A stretch of DNA of 62,728 nucleotides from Myxococcales bacterium UBA1660 (GCA_002320815.1 DCLA01000118.1:1-62728); one strand, 5' to 3'. Positions 44,066 to 53,182 are shown, numbered from the stretch's first letter. Notes: a model not told the origin generated them from the sequence alone. Program-made: numbers and translations.

Positions 44066-45571
44066 ATGGATTTCTGGCGCGACCTCACGACCTACGGCGG
44101 GATCGGCATCGTCACGGCCCTGCTCTTGGTGGCCGTGCTGGTCCCGGTGCTCCCGCGCGGCCAGCGCCGGCAGCTGAAGCTCCCGCTGATGCTCCTGGTG
44201 ACCCACGTGGTGTTCGCGGTGGTGCGCACCACCCTCGAGCCGACGGGACAGACCGACGAGGCGCTCCGGGTGGGCGCGGTGTTCTTCCTGCTCGCGTCGA
44301 TCGCGCGCACCACCTACCTCTTCCTGCTCAACGTCCTCATCCGCCGCATCTCGGCGGGCCCGCTCCCGCGCATCGTCGGGGACCTGATCCAGGGCATCTT
44401 CTACATGATCGCCCTGCTGGTCACGATGCACGCGGCCGGCGTCGAGCCCGGGTCCATCCTGACCACCTCCGCCCTCCTGACGGCGGTCATCGGTCTCAGC
44501 CTCCAGGACACCCTGGGCAACCTCTTCGCCGGTCTGGCCATCCAGCTCCAGCAGCCCTTCCGGGTCGGCGACTGGATCCAGTGGGACACCGACGAGCTGC
44601 ACATCGGCCGGGTCACCGAGATGAACTGGCGCGCGGTCACCGTGGTCACCCTGGAGCACATCGAGGTCACGGTCCCCAACGCGACCCTGGCCAAGAGCGC
44701 CCTCAACAACTATTCGGCGCCCGCCAAGGAGGCCCGCCGCCAGGTGGTCGTCTGGGCCCCCGCCGACCGGCCGCCCCGGGAGATCCAGCGCGCGCTGATC
44801 CAGGCCCTCGAGGGCGTGAAGGGCGTCCTCACCTCGCCCCGGCCGACCGCGGTCACCTTGGAGTTCAGCGAGCGCGGCGTGAAGTACGGGCTGCGCTATT
44901 TCATCCGCGACTTCGAGCGCCGCGACGTGATCGCCGGCGAGGTCCGCGACCGGGTCTGGTACGCCCTGGATCGGCTGGGCGTCCGCATCCCGGCTCCCAT
45001 GCGCACGGTGCACCTCCACGAGATCACCGAGGCCAAGCTCGAGCACGAGGAGGAGGCCCGGGTCGAGCACCTGGAGCAGGAGCTGCGCTCGGTGGGGTTC
45101 CTCGAGGTCCTCCCCCGGGAGGTGCTCCACCAGCTCGCCCTCTCGGTCGCCGAGCGTCGCTACGCGCCGGGCGAGCGGATCATCCGCGAGGGCGACGAGG
45201 GCGCCGAGCTCTTCATCGTCGAGCACGGGCGGGTCCGGGTAGAGATCGGGGGTCGTCGCCGCAAGGAGGTCGCCCGGCTGGGGCCGGGGCAGTTCTTCGG
45301 CGAGATGTCGCTGATGACCGGTGCCGAGCGGAAGGCCTCGGTCTCCGCCATCGACGAGGTGACGGTGTTGGTCCTGAACCGCAACGCGCTCCGGCCCGTC
45401 CTGGCGGAGAACCCCGAGCTCGCCGAGCTGATCAGCGAGGCCCTCGCCGAGCGCCAGCACGAGCTGGAGGAGGCCGACGCGCGGGAGACCCTCACCGAGC
45501 TCCCGGAGCGGCAGAGCGGCGTGCTCCTGCAGCGGATCAAGCGCTTCTTCTCCCTGGGCCAAGACGAGTAG
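44066..45571 (+). CDS. MscS-family channel with C-terminal cyclic-nucleotide-binding domain
   Basis: This 501-residue protein has about four membrane segments (residues 12-32, 42-60, 70-95, 112-135), the MscS pore helix and beta domain (about 140-215; 'LTTSALLTAVIGLSLQDTLGNLFAGLAIQLQQPFRVGDWI', in parts), the MscS alpha/beta domain (to about 320) and a cyclic-nucleotide-binding domain (about 345-455). The last has 'PGERIIREGDEGAELFIVEHG' and 'GPGQFFGEMSLMTGAERKASV', the phosphate-binding cassette. Such proteins form the bacterial cyclic-nucleotide-gated subfamily. A TATGAT hexamer lies eleven bases before the ATG. It is divergent from the GluR0-type channel gene with 74 bases between. Confidence 0.92.
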   Translation: MDFWRDLTTYGGIGIVTALLLVAVLVPVLPRGQRRQLKLPLMLLVTHVVFAVVRTTLEPTGQTDEALRVGAVFFLLASIARTTYLFLLNVLIRRISAGPLPRIVGDLIQGIFYMIALLVTMHAAGVEPGSILTTSALLTAVIGLSLQDTLGNLFAGLAIQLQQPFRVGDWIQWDTDELHIGRVTEMNWRAVTVVTLEHIEVTVPNATLAKSALNNYSAPAKEARRQVVVWAPADRPPREIQRALIQALEGVKGVLTSPRPTAVTLEFSERGVKYGLRYFIRDFERRDVIAGEVRDRVWYALDRLGVRIPAPMRTVHLHEITEAKLEHEEEARVEHLEQELRSVGFLEVLPREVLHQLALSVAERRYAPGERIIREGDEGAELFIVEHGRVRVEIGGRRRKEVARLGPGQFFGEMSLMTGAERKASVSAIDEVTVLVLNRNALRPVLAENPELAELISEALAERQHELEEADARETLTELPERQSGVLLQRIKRFFSLGQDE

Positions 45572-45620
45572 CCGGGTGGCGCCGGACCGGTCGCAGGGCT
45601 ACGCCTTCCCCCGAGGTACC

Positions 45621-46469
45621 ATGAGGAACATCCGCCTTTTCTTCGCCTGCGTCCTGACCCTCTCCGCCAGCCTGGTCGGCTGTGGGGACGAGGGCGACGA
45701 CCCCATCGACCGTAGCCGCACCGTCCTGGACGACGTCAACGACGTCCAGCGCGACGCGAACTACGCGTACTGCGATTGCACCACCACCCCCGACGAGTGT
45801 CGGGCGAACGTGGACGAGCAGCTCGACGTGAGCGAGCTCGAGCAGGCGTGCCGGAACGAAGCATACCGAGCGAACGTGGACACCCTCGGCGCCTACTTCG
45901 ATTGCGGCATCGCCGCCCTCGAAGACCAGCTCACCTGCTTCGAGGGCGCAATGTGCGACGAGGCCACCTTCGAGACCTGCAGCAACACCGCCGAGACCGC
46001 CCTCGACGCCTGCGCAGCCGACCTGACCGAGGACGCCTTCGACCAGTTCCAGGCGGACATCGACGCCTGCGTCGCCGAGGAGATCGTCGGACCAGCCGGG
46101 ATGTGCCCCGAGGAGACCGCCTCGGGCACCGGTACGATCTTGAACGTCTCCACCGAGCGTCGCGGCAACGACTTCGACCCGTCCTGCTCCGGGCTCGGCG
46201 CCGCCGACGTCTCCGTCGAGTGGACCGCGCCCACCTCGGGCCGCTTCCTCTTCTCCACCGAGGGCAGCTCCTTCGACACCGGGCTCGCCGTCTACGACGC
46301 CTGCGTCGGGGGCCGAGAGCTCATCTGCAACGACGACGCCGGCGGCGAGAGCTACTCCGAGTTCGTGCTCGAGGTCACCGAGGGCACGACGTACATCATC
46401 GTGATCGACGGCTTCGACGCGAACGCCTACGGCGACGCGGTGCTCTCCGTGGAGCCCTTCACCGGATGA
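45621..46469 (+). CDS. Cys-rich lipoprotein with C-terminal beta domain
   Basis: This 282-residue protein has a lipoprotein signal (LTLSASLVGC, Cys20). The first half (about 30-170) is acidic, helical and holds many cysteines (CDCTTTPDEC, FDCG, LTCFEG, CSN, DAC), which probably form disulfides outside the cytoplasm. The second half (about 175-280) resembles a pre-peptidase C-terminal (PPC)-like beta domain: 'SVEWTAPTSGRFLFSTEGSSFDTGLAVYDACVGG' and 'LEVTEGTTYIIVIDGFD' (in parts). PPC domains are common in secreted myxobacterial proteins. Function is unknown. The nitrilase gene overlaps its stop codon. Confidence 0.82.
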   Translation: MRNIRLFFACVLTLSASLVGCGDEGDDPIDRSRTVLDDVNDVQRDANYAYCDCTTTPDECRANVDEQLDVSELEQACRNEAYRANVDTLGAYFDCGIAALEDQLTCFEGAMCDEATFETCSNTAETALDACAADLTEDAFDQFQADIDACVAEEIVGPAGMCPEETASGTGTILNVSTERRGNDFDPSCSGLGAADVSVEWTAPTSGRFLFSTEGSSFDTGLAVYDACVGGRELICNDDAGGESYSEFVLEVTEGTTYIIVIDGFDANAYGDAVLSVEPFTG

Positions 46470-47299
46470 GCGAGCCCACGCGCGTCGGCGTGGTCCAGAT
46501 GACCTCGAACGACGAGGTCGATCGCAACCTGGACATCGCGGAGCGCCTCGTTCGCCGAGGCGCCGCCGCCGGCGCGCAGCTCCTGGTGCTACCGGAGTGC
46601 TTCGCCCAGCTCGGTCGCGAGGAGGAGAAGCTGGCCATCGCCGAGCCGCTCCCGGCCGGCGGTCCCATTCTGGCGCGCTGCGCCGGCTGGGCGAAGGACC
46701 TGGGCGTCGAGCTGGTCCTCGGCGGCTTCTGGGAGCAGGGGCCCGACGCGGGCCACGCCTACAACGCCTGCGTCCACGTGGACGCGGCGGGCTCGGTCCG
46801 CGCGGTGTACCGCAAGATCCACCTCTTCGACGTGGACCTCGCCGACGGGACCCAGCTCCAGGAGTCGGCCACCGTCGCCCCCGGCGACGAGGTGGTGACC
46901 ACCGAGACCGCCTTCGGCACCCTGGGCCTCAGCGTCTGCTACGACCTGCGCTTCCCCGAGCTCTACCGGCGCCTCACCGACGCCGGCGCGATCGCCCACG
47001 CGGTCCCCGCCGCCTTCACGCTCCACACCGGCAAGGACCATTGGCACGTGCTGATGCGCGCCCGGGCCATCGAGACCCAGAGCTACGTGCTCGCCGCGGC
47101 GCAGACCGGCCGCCACGTCCGCGCGGACGGAAGCGGCAACCGGGTCTCCTACGGGCACGCGCTCATCGCCGACCCCTGGGGCTGCGTCCTCGCCGAGTGT
47201 GGCGAGGGCGATGGCGTCGCGGTCGCCGAGATCGACCCGGCCTACGTGGCGAAGGTCCGGCGCGGGCTCCCCTCGCTCCGGCATCGCCGCCTGAGCTGA
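46466..47299 (+). CDS. Nitrilase-superfamily amidase (Nit/deaminated-glutathione amidase-like)
   Basis: This 277-residue cytoplasmic carbon-nitrogen hydrolase has the complete catalytic triad: Glu44 (LPECF), Lys117 (YRKIHLF) and Cys158 (SVCYDLRFPEL). The phrases 'YRKIHLFDVDL' and 'VCYDLRFPELYR' are characteristic of the Nit1/Nit2 branch, whose known member in bacteria (YbeM/Nit1) removes the amide from deaminated glutathione. That metabolic-repair role is a good guess here. The ATG overlaps the stop of the lipoprotein gene (ATGA). Confidence 0.9.
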   Translation: MSEPTRVGVVQMTSNDEVDRNLDIAERLVRRGAAAGAQLLVLPECFAQLGREEEKLAIAEPLPAGGPILARCAGWAKDLGVELVLGGFWEQGPDAGHAYNACVHVDAAGSVRAVYRKIHLFDVDLADGTQLQESATVAPGDEVVTTETAFGTLGLSVCYDLRFPELYRRLTDAGAIAHAVPAAFTLHTGKDHWHVLMRARAIETQSYVLAAAQTGRHVRADGSGNRVSYGHALIADPWGCVLAECGEGDGVAVAEIDPAYVAKVRRGLPSLRHRRLS

Positions 47300-47351
47300 A
47301 GCGCCGCCCACGCGTCGAGCGAGGAGGCGGCGGCTCGCGACGGCGGTTCCG

Positions 47352-48098
47352 CTACGCGGCTTCGGCCAGGGGCTCGCCGGCGGCGGCGAAGTACGCCGCG
47401 CGCACGTCGAAGGGCCCGCCCCCGATGCTCTCCAGGTGGTCGTAGAGGAAGGCCAGGTAGATCCCGAGCCCCATGAAGTTCCGGTGCAGGGTGTCACCTC
47501 GATCCCGGCAAGCCAGGAAGGCCTCGTGGAAAGTCCCCACGAACTCCTTGACCGAGAAGGTCACCGCGCGCTGGTCGCCGGCCCCGAACTGGTTGCGGAA
47601 GGTCTTCTCGGCGCAGCGGAGGTTCAGCGAGTCGAGGGCCGCCATGAAACGGTCGTCGTCGTCGCGGTAGAAGCCGGCATACATCTCGCGGAGCGCGGCC
47701 TGGAACTCGGGCTCGAAGCGGATGCTCATCTTGCCCGGATCCCAGAGCGTATGGTCGCCCCGAGCGATGAAGCGTTCGCGCCGCACGTCCATCAGCACCG
47801 GCCCGCTGTCCAGGACCTGATGGAAGTAGAGCCGCAGGAGAGCCTGACCGCGCGCCTGGGGGTCGGCGACCTGCTGGGGACCGCCCACGCTCCCGATGCG
47901 AACGCCGATGCCCGCACGGTCCAGGAGGTCCGCCCGCTCGCTCAGGCAGCGCATGTAGAGCGCGTCGTCGCCGTAGCGGCGCTGGATCTCGCGCCCCTGC
48001 CGCCAGAGCTCCCGTGGAGGCAGCACGTCGAAGAACGCCGGGGAGACCATGTCGAGGAGCTGGGAGAACTCGGTGCCCTTCAGGAGTCGCTTGAACAT
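47352..48098 (-). CDS. Conserved hypothetical protein
   Basis: This 248-residue soluble protein has no signal peptide, membrane segment or motif that I recognise. It is mainly helical, begins 'MFKRLLKGTEFSQLLDMVSPAFFDVLPPREL', and holds conserved-looking charged stretches 'RRERFIARGDHTLWDPGKMSIRFEPEFQ' (in parts) and 'HRNFMGLGIYLAFLYDHLESI'. The ATG at 48098 lies six bases after TAGGCC, a weaker version of the leaderless pattern. Function is unknown. Confidence 0.7.
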   Translation of the reverse strand: MFKRLLKGTEFSQLLDMVSPAFFDVLPPRELWRQGREIQRRYGDDALYMRCLSERADLLDRAGIGVRIGSVGGPQQVADPQARGQALLRLYFHQVLDSGPVLMDVRRERFIARGDHTLWDPGKMSIRFEPEFQAALREMYAGFYRDDDDRFMAALDSLNLRCAEKTFRNQFGAGDQRAVTFSVKEFVGTFHEAFLACRDRGDTLHRNFMGLGIYLAFLYDHLESIGGGPFDVRAAYFAAAGEPLAEAA

Positions 48099-48159
48099 GA
48101 GTGGGGCCTAGGGGTGCCCGTCTCGCCCATCCAGGGGAGGCGCACCTGATTTTACTCGT

Positions 48160-48189
48160 AAAAACCGGGGTCGTGGCGCGTTGCCACGA
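48160..48189 (-). terminator. Intrinsic terminator of the glycine-betaine-type ABC operon
   Basis: Read on the minus strand, TCGTGGC-AACGC-GCCACGA forms a perfect 7-bp hairpin nine bases after the permease stop, followed by CCCCGG and five T residues. The six-base gap before the T tract makes it weaker than the gltA terminator. A small palindrome TTTTAC-TC-GTAAAA overlaps it. Confidence 0.5.
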
Positions 48190-48197
48190 TCGACCCC

Positions 48198-49688
48198 TCA
48201 ATTCTCGGGACCCGGCTCGGCGAAGGCCGCGGCGGCCTCTGCGGGGGAGCGCCCGTCTCCGTCCACCAGCGCGTTCAGGGCCCGCATCCGGTCGCCATCG
48301 AGCTGGCCGCAGAGCTCCGTGCGGAGGGCCTCCACCACCAGGGGCCGCTCCGAAGCGAAGCCCCGCCGGGCGAGCAGGACCGCGTCGTAGGGCGGGATGA
48401 CCTGCCGCGGGTCCTCGAGCACCGCCAACCCGCGGGCCGCGAGGCGACCGTCGGTCGAGTAGGCCCCGATGACGTCCACCTCGCCCTGGGCCAGCGCTTG
48501 GATCATCAGCGCCGGGTCCATGGCGCGCTCCTCTCGGAAGCGGAGCCCGTAGGTCGAACGAAGCGCGGCCCACTCGGGCCGTTGGAAGAGCTCGTAGTCG
48601 CCGCCCACCGCCAGGGTGGGCGCCACCGTGGCCAAGCGATCGATGCGGCCCACCGACTCGTCGCCGCGCATGGCCAGGGCGTAGGTGTTCTCGAAGCCCA
48701 GCTCGCAGATCAGCTCCACGTGCCGGTTCTCGGCGAGCCAGGGCCCGAGCTCCGCGCGGATGCGTTCCCGGTTCGCCCGTTCGAGGTCGCGCTCCAACAC
48801 CGTGGCCCACAGGGTCCCGGAGTAGTCCACGTAGAGATCGAGGGCCCCGTCGGCGAGCGCGTCGAAGGCCACCGTGGAGCCCAGCGAGGCGACCACCTCC
48901 GCCTCGGCGTCCGCCCCTTCCACGAGGTCTTCGAGGATGGCGGCGAGGACGTACTGTTCGGTGAAGGTCTTGGCCCCGATGCGCACGGGCGACGCCGTCG
49001 CCGGCCGGAGGAGCGGCGCCGCGCTCGCCAACCCGATCCCGGCGATGATCGCCAGGGGCACCAGGGTGAGCGCCCGCCGGCGCTCCCGACCGCCGCGCTC
49101 GGCCAGCCGCAGGAGGCCGTCGAGGGTCAGGGCGAGCACCGCCGCCCCCACGCAGCCCATCAGGACCAGGTCGTGGCGGCGAGTCTGCAGCCCCGCGAAG
49201 ATCAAGTTGCCCAGGCTGGGCGACCCGACGGGCGTCGAGAGGGTCGCCATCCCCACCGTCCACACCGTCGCCGTCCGTAGCCCGGCCATGAGGACCGGGA
49301 GCGCCAGGGGTAGCTCGACGCGCACGAGACGCTGACGAGGGTCCATCCCCACGCCGTCGGCGGCGCGGATCACGCGGGGGTCCACTCCTTCGAGGCCGGC
49401 CAGCGTGTTCTGCACCAGGGGCAAGAGACCGTAGAGCACCAGCGCGAGGAACGCCGGGAGGGCCCCGATGCTCGGCAGCGCGAGGGCGGCCAAGAGCGGC
49501 ACCATCACCGCCAGGAGCGCCAGCGCGGGGACGGTCTGGATCACCCCGGTGAGCCCCAGCACGACGCGACCGACCCGCGGTCGCCGATGGGCGAGGACCC
49601 CGAGCGGGATCCCCAAGCCGGTCGCGACCACGAGGGCGCCGAGCGCTAGCCGAGCGTGCGCCGCGAAGAGGAGGGGCAGTTCGTTCAT
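48198..49688 (-). CDS. Osmoprotectant (glycine betaine/choline) ABC permease fused to binding protein
   Basis: This 496-residue protein joins an inner-membrane permease (about 1-215) to a substrate-binding domain of the OpuAC/OpuBC type (about 225-495). The permease part has the EAA-like loop 'IRAADGVGMDPRQRLVRVELPLALP'. The binding part begins 'VRIGAKTFTEQYVLAAILEDLVEG', with the typical 'LYVDYSGTLW', 'ICELGFENTYALAMRG' and 'PPYDAVLLARRGF'. Fused permease/binding proteins are known in this uptake family. The start overlaps the stop of the ATPase gene (ATGA), and a terminator follows, so the pair forms a complete two-gene transporter. Confidence 0.93.
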   Translation of the reverse strand: MNELPLLFAAHARLALGALVVATGLGIPLGVLAHRRPRVGRVVLGLTGVIQTVPALALLAVMVPLLAALALPSIGALPAFLALVLYGLLPLVQNTLAGLEGVDPRVIRAADGVGMDPRQRLVRVELPLALPVLMAGLRTATVWTVGMATLSTPVGSPSLGNLIFAGLQTRRHDLVLMGCVGAAVLALTLDGLLRLAERGGRERRRALTLVPLAIIAGIGLASAAPLLRPATASPVRIGAKTFTEQYVLAAILEDLVEGADAEAEVVASLGSTVAFDALADGALDLYVDYSGTLWATVLERDLERANRERIRAELGPWLAENRHVELICELGFENTYALAMRGDESVGRIDRLATVAPTLAVGGDYELFQRPEWAALRSTYGLRFREERAMDPALMIQALAQGEVDVIGAYSTDGRLAARGLAVLEDPRQVIPPYDAVLLARRGFASERPLVVEALRTELCGQLDGDRMRALNALVDGDGRSPAEAAAAFAEPGPEN

Positions 49689-50428
49689 GGAGAGCCCCGG
49701 AAGCGCTCGGCCGTCGCCCGCCCGACCTCGACGAGCCGGCGCACGGCCTCCGTGGCGGGCCGCGCCACCAGCGCGCTCGGCGAGTCCACCTGCTGCAGGC
49801 GGCCTTGGTGGAGCACGGCGACCCGGTCGCCCAGCCGCAGCGCCTCGCCCAGGTCGTGGGTCACGAAGATCCCGGTGAAACTCCCGCGCCGCGCCTCGAC
49901 CAGTGCCTGGAGTCGGTCGCGCGTCGGCGGGTCGAGGGCCCCGAAGGGCTCGTCGAAGAGGACCACGGGCGGCTCGGCGGCCAGGGCCCGGGCGACGGCG
50001 ATGCGTTGCCGCTGGCCCCCGCTGAGGGAAGCCGGGTACTCGGCAGCCAGCGCCGGGTCGAGGTCCATGGCCTCCAGGAGCTCCCGGGCTCGCGCGCGCA
50101 CCCGCGCCGGGGACCAGCCGAGCAGGCGGCAGGTCACCCCGATGTTCTCGCCCACGGTCCAGTGGGGGAAGAGCCCCAGGCCCTGGAAGACGTACCCGAT
50201 GGTGCGCCGCAGCTCCGGCGCCGGCACCTCGCGCACATCGCGCCCGCCCACGGACACGGTGCCTTCGTCGGCCTCGAGGAGGCGATTCACGAGCTCGAGG
50301 GTGGTGGTCTTCCCCGAGCCCGAGCCACCCACCAGCGCGAGCAGCTCGCCCTCCGCGATGCGCAGGTCGAGGTCGGCCACCGCCACCCGTCGACCTCGTC
50401 GCTTGGTCACCCCTTCGAAGACGATCAC
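49685..50428 (-). CDS. Osmoprotectant ABC transporter ATP-binding protein
   Basis: This 247-residue ATPase powers the adjacent permease. It shows Walker A 'GGSGSGKTT' (34-42), the Q-loop 'GYVFQGLGLFPHWTVGENI', signature 'LSGGQRQR', Walker B 'VVLFDEPFGALDP' and the His switch 'FVTHDLGEAL'. It lacks the C-terminal CBS domains of OpuAA/ProV, so it would not use the ionic-strength sensor of those proteins. The GTG start is at 50428 and the stop overlaps the permease start. Confidence 0.94.
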   Translation of the reverse strand: MIVFEGVTKRRGRRVAVADLDLRIAEGELLALVGGSGSGKTTTLELVNRLLEADEGTVSVGGRDVREVPAPELRRTIGYVFQGLGLFPHWTVGENIGVTCRLLGWSPARVRARARELLEAMDLDPALAAEYPASLSGGQRQRIAVARALAAEPPVVLFDEPFGALDPPTRDRLQALVEARRGSFTGIFVTHDLGEALRLGDRVAVLHQGRLQQVDSPSALVARPATEAVRRLVEVGRATAERFRGSP

Positions 50429-50452
50429 GGGGTCCAGCGTCGCACGAACCCG

Positions 50453-50851
50453 TCAGCCGTTGCGCAGCTCGGCGATCCAGGCCCGGGCGTCGGCTTCCGA
50501 CGCGAAGATCTTGCTCGGGTACGGCAGCTCTTTTCGAACCCAGAGATGCGCCGTATGCATCATCCGCACGACCGGCGACTCGTGGATCACCGCCTCGCAG
50601 CGCACGATGTCGGGAAAGCGGCGGTTCAAGTCGTCCACCGCCGCCGCCAGGTCCGTGCGGTGAGAGGGTTTGATCTTGGTCACCTCCATACGCCGCATGT
50701 CGACGATCGCCCAGTAGGCCATTCCTCGCCGACCCAGCGCCTCGAGACGGGCGACGTAGTTCGGGATCGAGTCCGGCCCGAGGGTCTTCGGATAGGTGAT
50801 TCGGACTACGGGCCACTCGGCTTCGTCGATCTCGACCTCGTGCTCGCTCAC
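50453..50851 (-). CDS. Small STAS/SpoIIAA-like protein
   Basis: This 132-residue protein is of the same general type as the one at 4539-4967: an opening strand pair (EVEIDEAEWPVVRITYPKTL), a helix ending in 'GRRGMAYWAIVDMRRM', and a C-terminal 'SEADARAWI' helix typical of small STAS-like proteins in myxobacteria. 'SPVVRMMHTAHLWVRKELPYPSKIFASEA' (in parts) is also characteristic. Function is unknown. The GTG start follows AAAGG at a suitable distance. Confidence 0.65.
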   Translation of the reverse strand: MSEHEVEIDEAEWPVVRITYPKTLGPDSIPNYVARLEALGRRGMAYWAIVDMRRMEVTKIKPSHRTDLAAAVDDLNRRFPDIVRCEAVIHESPVVRMMHTAHLWVRKELPYPSKIFASEADARAWIAELRNG

Positions 50852-50884
50852 TCATACACCTTTGCAAAACTTTTCCGTCCTGGC

Positions 50885-51778
50885 TCAATAAAAACGCAAG
50901 GCGGTGATGGTCCCGTAGACCGGATCCTCCCGCGGAGGCTGCTCGGTCCGCGTGAGCACGATGGCGGTGGTCACCGCGCCCGCGACGAGGACGCCGCCGA
51001 TGGCCCAGAGCCACCAGCGCCGCTGTGGTGCGAGGCGAACCTCGTAGCGGCTGGTGGTCCCCGCTTCGACCACCACTTCGCGTTGCCGGGAGCGACCGTC
51101 GGCCACCAGGGTCAGCTCGTAGGCGCCCGCCTCGAGCTCCAAGTCCAGTCTGCCCATGGCCTCGCCGGCTCCGGCGAGGGTCAGGTGGCCGCCCTCCGGG
51201 GCCTCGACCACCAGGCGGCCCCGCGTGAGGGCGGGACGGAGCTGCAGGGTCGGGCGGAGGTCCCGGGACTCGCCGCGCTCGAGCGCCACCTCCACCTCGA
51301 GCGGCCGGTGCCGGGGCGAGGTGACGGCCACGATGTGCTCGCCGGGATCCAGGCGAGCGACCCCCTCCCGGCGCTGGCCGTCCACCCGCACCTCGAGCCC
51401 ATCGATCGGAGGGAGGCGCAGCCTCAGCGTGGCGACGGAGTCTTCGGCTTCGGCCCGAAGATGCCGGACCTCGCGGCGCTGGGTCCGCGAGAGCGCTCCG
51501 AGGCTGCCCTCCAGGAGCGCGTCGAAGCGGCGCACGGCCTCGACGAACTCGCCCGTGCGCGTGAGCGCCACCGCCAGATTGAACGCCGTCGCCGGGTTCG
51601 CTTGGAGGGCGAGGGAGCGCCGGTAGAGATCGCGCGCGTCCGCGAAACGGCCGGCGGCGGTGGCGCCGTTCGCCTCCTCGAAGAGCGCCCGCGCGGCGGC
51701 CGGATCCGGCGGCGGCTCCTGCGCGGCGGCGGTGGCCGTCAGCGCTCCGACCACGAGGGCGAAGACCGCGCGGGTCAC
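50885..51778 (-). CDS. TPR/PEGA-domain protein with C-terminal membrane segment
   Basis: This 297-residue protein has a signal peptide (about 1-19, cleaved after AAA-Q), a tetratricopeptide-like region (about 25-100, 'ALFEEANGATAAGRFADARDLYRRSLAL'), one or two PEGA-like beta domains (about 115-240) and a membrane segment (about 252-275, 'WLWAIGGVLVAGAVTTAIVL'). This layout is common in myxobacterial proteins encoded next to Ser/Thr kinases. Its GTG start overlaps the stop of the kinase gene, so the two are translated together; it may be a sensor or target of that kinase. Confidence 0.85.
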   Translation of the reverse strand: MTRAVFALVVGALTATAAAQEPPPDPAAARALFEEANGATAAGRFADARDLYRRSLALQANPATAFNLAVALTRTGEFVEAVRRFDALLEGSLGALSRTQRREVRHLRAEAEDSVATLRLRLPPIDGLEVRVDGQRREGVARLDPGEHIVAVTSPRHRPLEVEVALERGESRDLRPTLQLRPALTRGRLVVEAPEGGHLTLAGAGEAMGRLDLELEAGAYELTLVADGRSRQREVVVEAGTTSRYEVRLAPQRRWWLWAIGGVLVAGAVTTAIVLTRTEQPPREDPVYGTITALRFY

Positions 51779-53121
51779 TGCCAATCCCACATGGGCGCGA
51801 TGGACATCCCGGCGCGGCGCGGGCGAACCCGACGCGCCGGGCGCGCCTCGTCCATCCCGAGGTCCGGCGCGAGGGGCTCGGTGGGCGGCGCAGTCGAATT
51901 GGGTGCGGCTGCGCTGGCTTCGGCAGAATTCGGCGGGGTTGCGCTGACTTCGGTTGCGCTGCCTTCGGCGGCACTGGCTTCGGCGGCGCCCTCGTCCACG
52001 GGAGGGGCCGGGGCGGCGACGGTCGGCGGTGAGGGCGGCGTGGTCGTCGGCGCCGAGTCGCTCCGGGGCCAGGCGACCGCTGCCCCGACCCCGAGGAGCG
52101 TCGCGGCCGCGAGTCCACCCAGCAACCAACGGCCCCGGCGCGCCGGAGCGGCCGCCGGGGCCCGGGCCGCCTCCACGCGCCCGCGCCACGCGCTGCGCTC
52201 GTCCGCGAAGTGCTCGGCGAGCACCGCCGCGAGGGGCGGGGCCGGCAGATCGAAGGTGACCTCGGCGAGGATCCGGCGCAGCGTGCTCTCCACCTCGGCT
52301 GCGCTCGCCGGCCGGTGCTCGGGGTCCTTGGCGAGGAGCGAGAAGGTCAGCTCCACCAGGGCATCGGGGACGTCGGGGACCTCGTCCCCCAGGTCCGGGG
52401 GCGGGTCGTTGAGGATCGCGCGTGCGGAGGCCGGTCCCGCGCTCGCGGGATAGAGGCGCCGGAGCGCGAGCAGCTCGAAGAGGACCACCCCGAAGGAGAA
52501 GAGGTCCGAGCGAGGATCCGGGTCTTCGAAGCGAAGCACCTCCGGGGCCATGTAGCCCATCTTGCCCTTGAGCATCCCGGTCTGGGTGCGGGAGGTCCGA
52601 CCCATCGCCTTGGCGATGCCGAAGTCCGTCAGCCGCGCGTAACCGTCGAAGCCCAGCAGGATGTTCTGGGGGGAGACGTCGCGATGGATCACCGCCAGCG
52701 CCTCGCCCGTCGCGTCCACGAGCTCGTGGGCGGCCTGGAGCCCGGCGGCGACCTGCCGGAGGATCTCCAGCGCGGTCCCGAGGGGCATCTCGCGCCCCTC
52801 GGCGCGCAGCCGGGCGATGAGCTTGGCCAGCGAGACCCCCTCCACGTAGTCCATGACCAGGTAGGGGCCGCGCTCGTCCTCGCCGACATCGGTCACGCTG
52901 ACGACGTTCGGGTGCCGGATGCCGCCGGCGATCCGCGCTTCGTCGAGGAACATCGCCCGCACCGCGTCGTCGTCCCGGCTCTCCGGGAGCAGGCGCTTCA
53001 TGGCGTGGAGGCGCTCGACGGCGCCCTGGCGACGGACCACCAGCGAGACCGTCCCCATCCCCCCGCGGGCGATCTCGAGGACCTCGCGATACTCGGCTGC
53101 CGCGTCGTCGAAGAGGGTCAC
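51775..53121 (-). CDS. Ser/Thr protein kinase with C-terminal membrane anchor
   Basis: This 448-residue kinase has the common bacterial order: a kinase domain (about 11-285), a linker, one membrane segment (about 332-350) and a low-complexity tail. The kinase has 'IARGGMGTV', Lys42 (AMKRL), HRD at 146-148 (HRDVSPQNIL), DFG at 166-168 and MAPEVL, so it should be active. The tail (about 353-425) is rich in Ala, Ser, Pro and Glu, with repeated A-S-A and P-N-S-A/T units encoded by repetitive DNA near 51890-51990. The GTG at 53121 is chosen because the kinase fold begins there. It overlaps the TPR/PEGA gene and is divergent from the winged-helix gene. Confidence 0.92.
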   Translation of the reverse strand: MTLFDDAAAEYREVLEIARGGMGTVSLVVRRQGAVERLHAMKRLLPESRDDDAVRAMFLDEARIAGGIRHPNVVSVTDVGEDERGPYLVMDYVEGVSLAKLIARLRAEGREMPLGTALEILRQVAAGLQAAHELVDATGEALAVIHRDVSPQNILLGFDGYARLTDFGIAKAMGRTSRTQTGMLKGKMGYMAPEVLRFEDPDPRSDLFSFGVVLFELLALRRLYPASAGPASARAILNDPPPDLGDEVPDVPDALVELTFSLLAKDPEHRPASAAEVESTLRRILAEVTFDLPAPPLAAVLAEHFADERSAWRGRVEAARAPAAAPARRGRWLLGGLAAATLLGVGAAVAWPRSDSAPTTTPPSPPTVAAPAPPVDEGAAEASAAEGSATEVSATPPNSAEASAAAPNSTAPPTEPLAPDLGMDEARPARRVRPRRAGMSIAPMWDWQ

Positions 53122-53170
53122 TTGCAGACCCGAGGCTCGCCTCTTTCCCCTTCGACCGCAATCGCCCTGA

Positions 53171-53176
53171 TAAGGT
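53171..53176 (+). promoter_or_regulatory. Putative -10 element, leaderless start
   Basis: TAAGGT lies exactly six bases before the GTG at 53183, with no ribosome-binding site between. Confidence 0.45.
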
Positions 53177-53182
53177 GTACCG

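Noticed and set aside
49689..52118. Upstream extension of the permease frame by about 810 codons
   Set aside because: It runs through the ATPase, STAS-like and PEGA genes in a non-coding frame; the overlap ATGA at 49685-49688 marks the true start.
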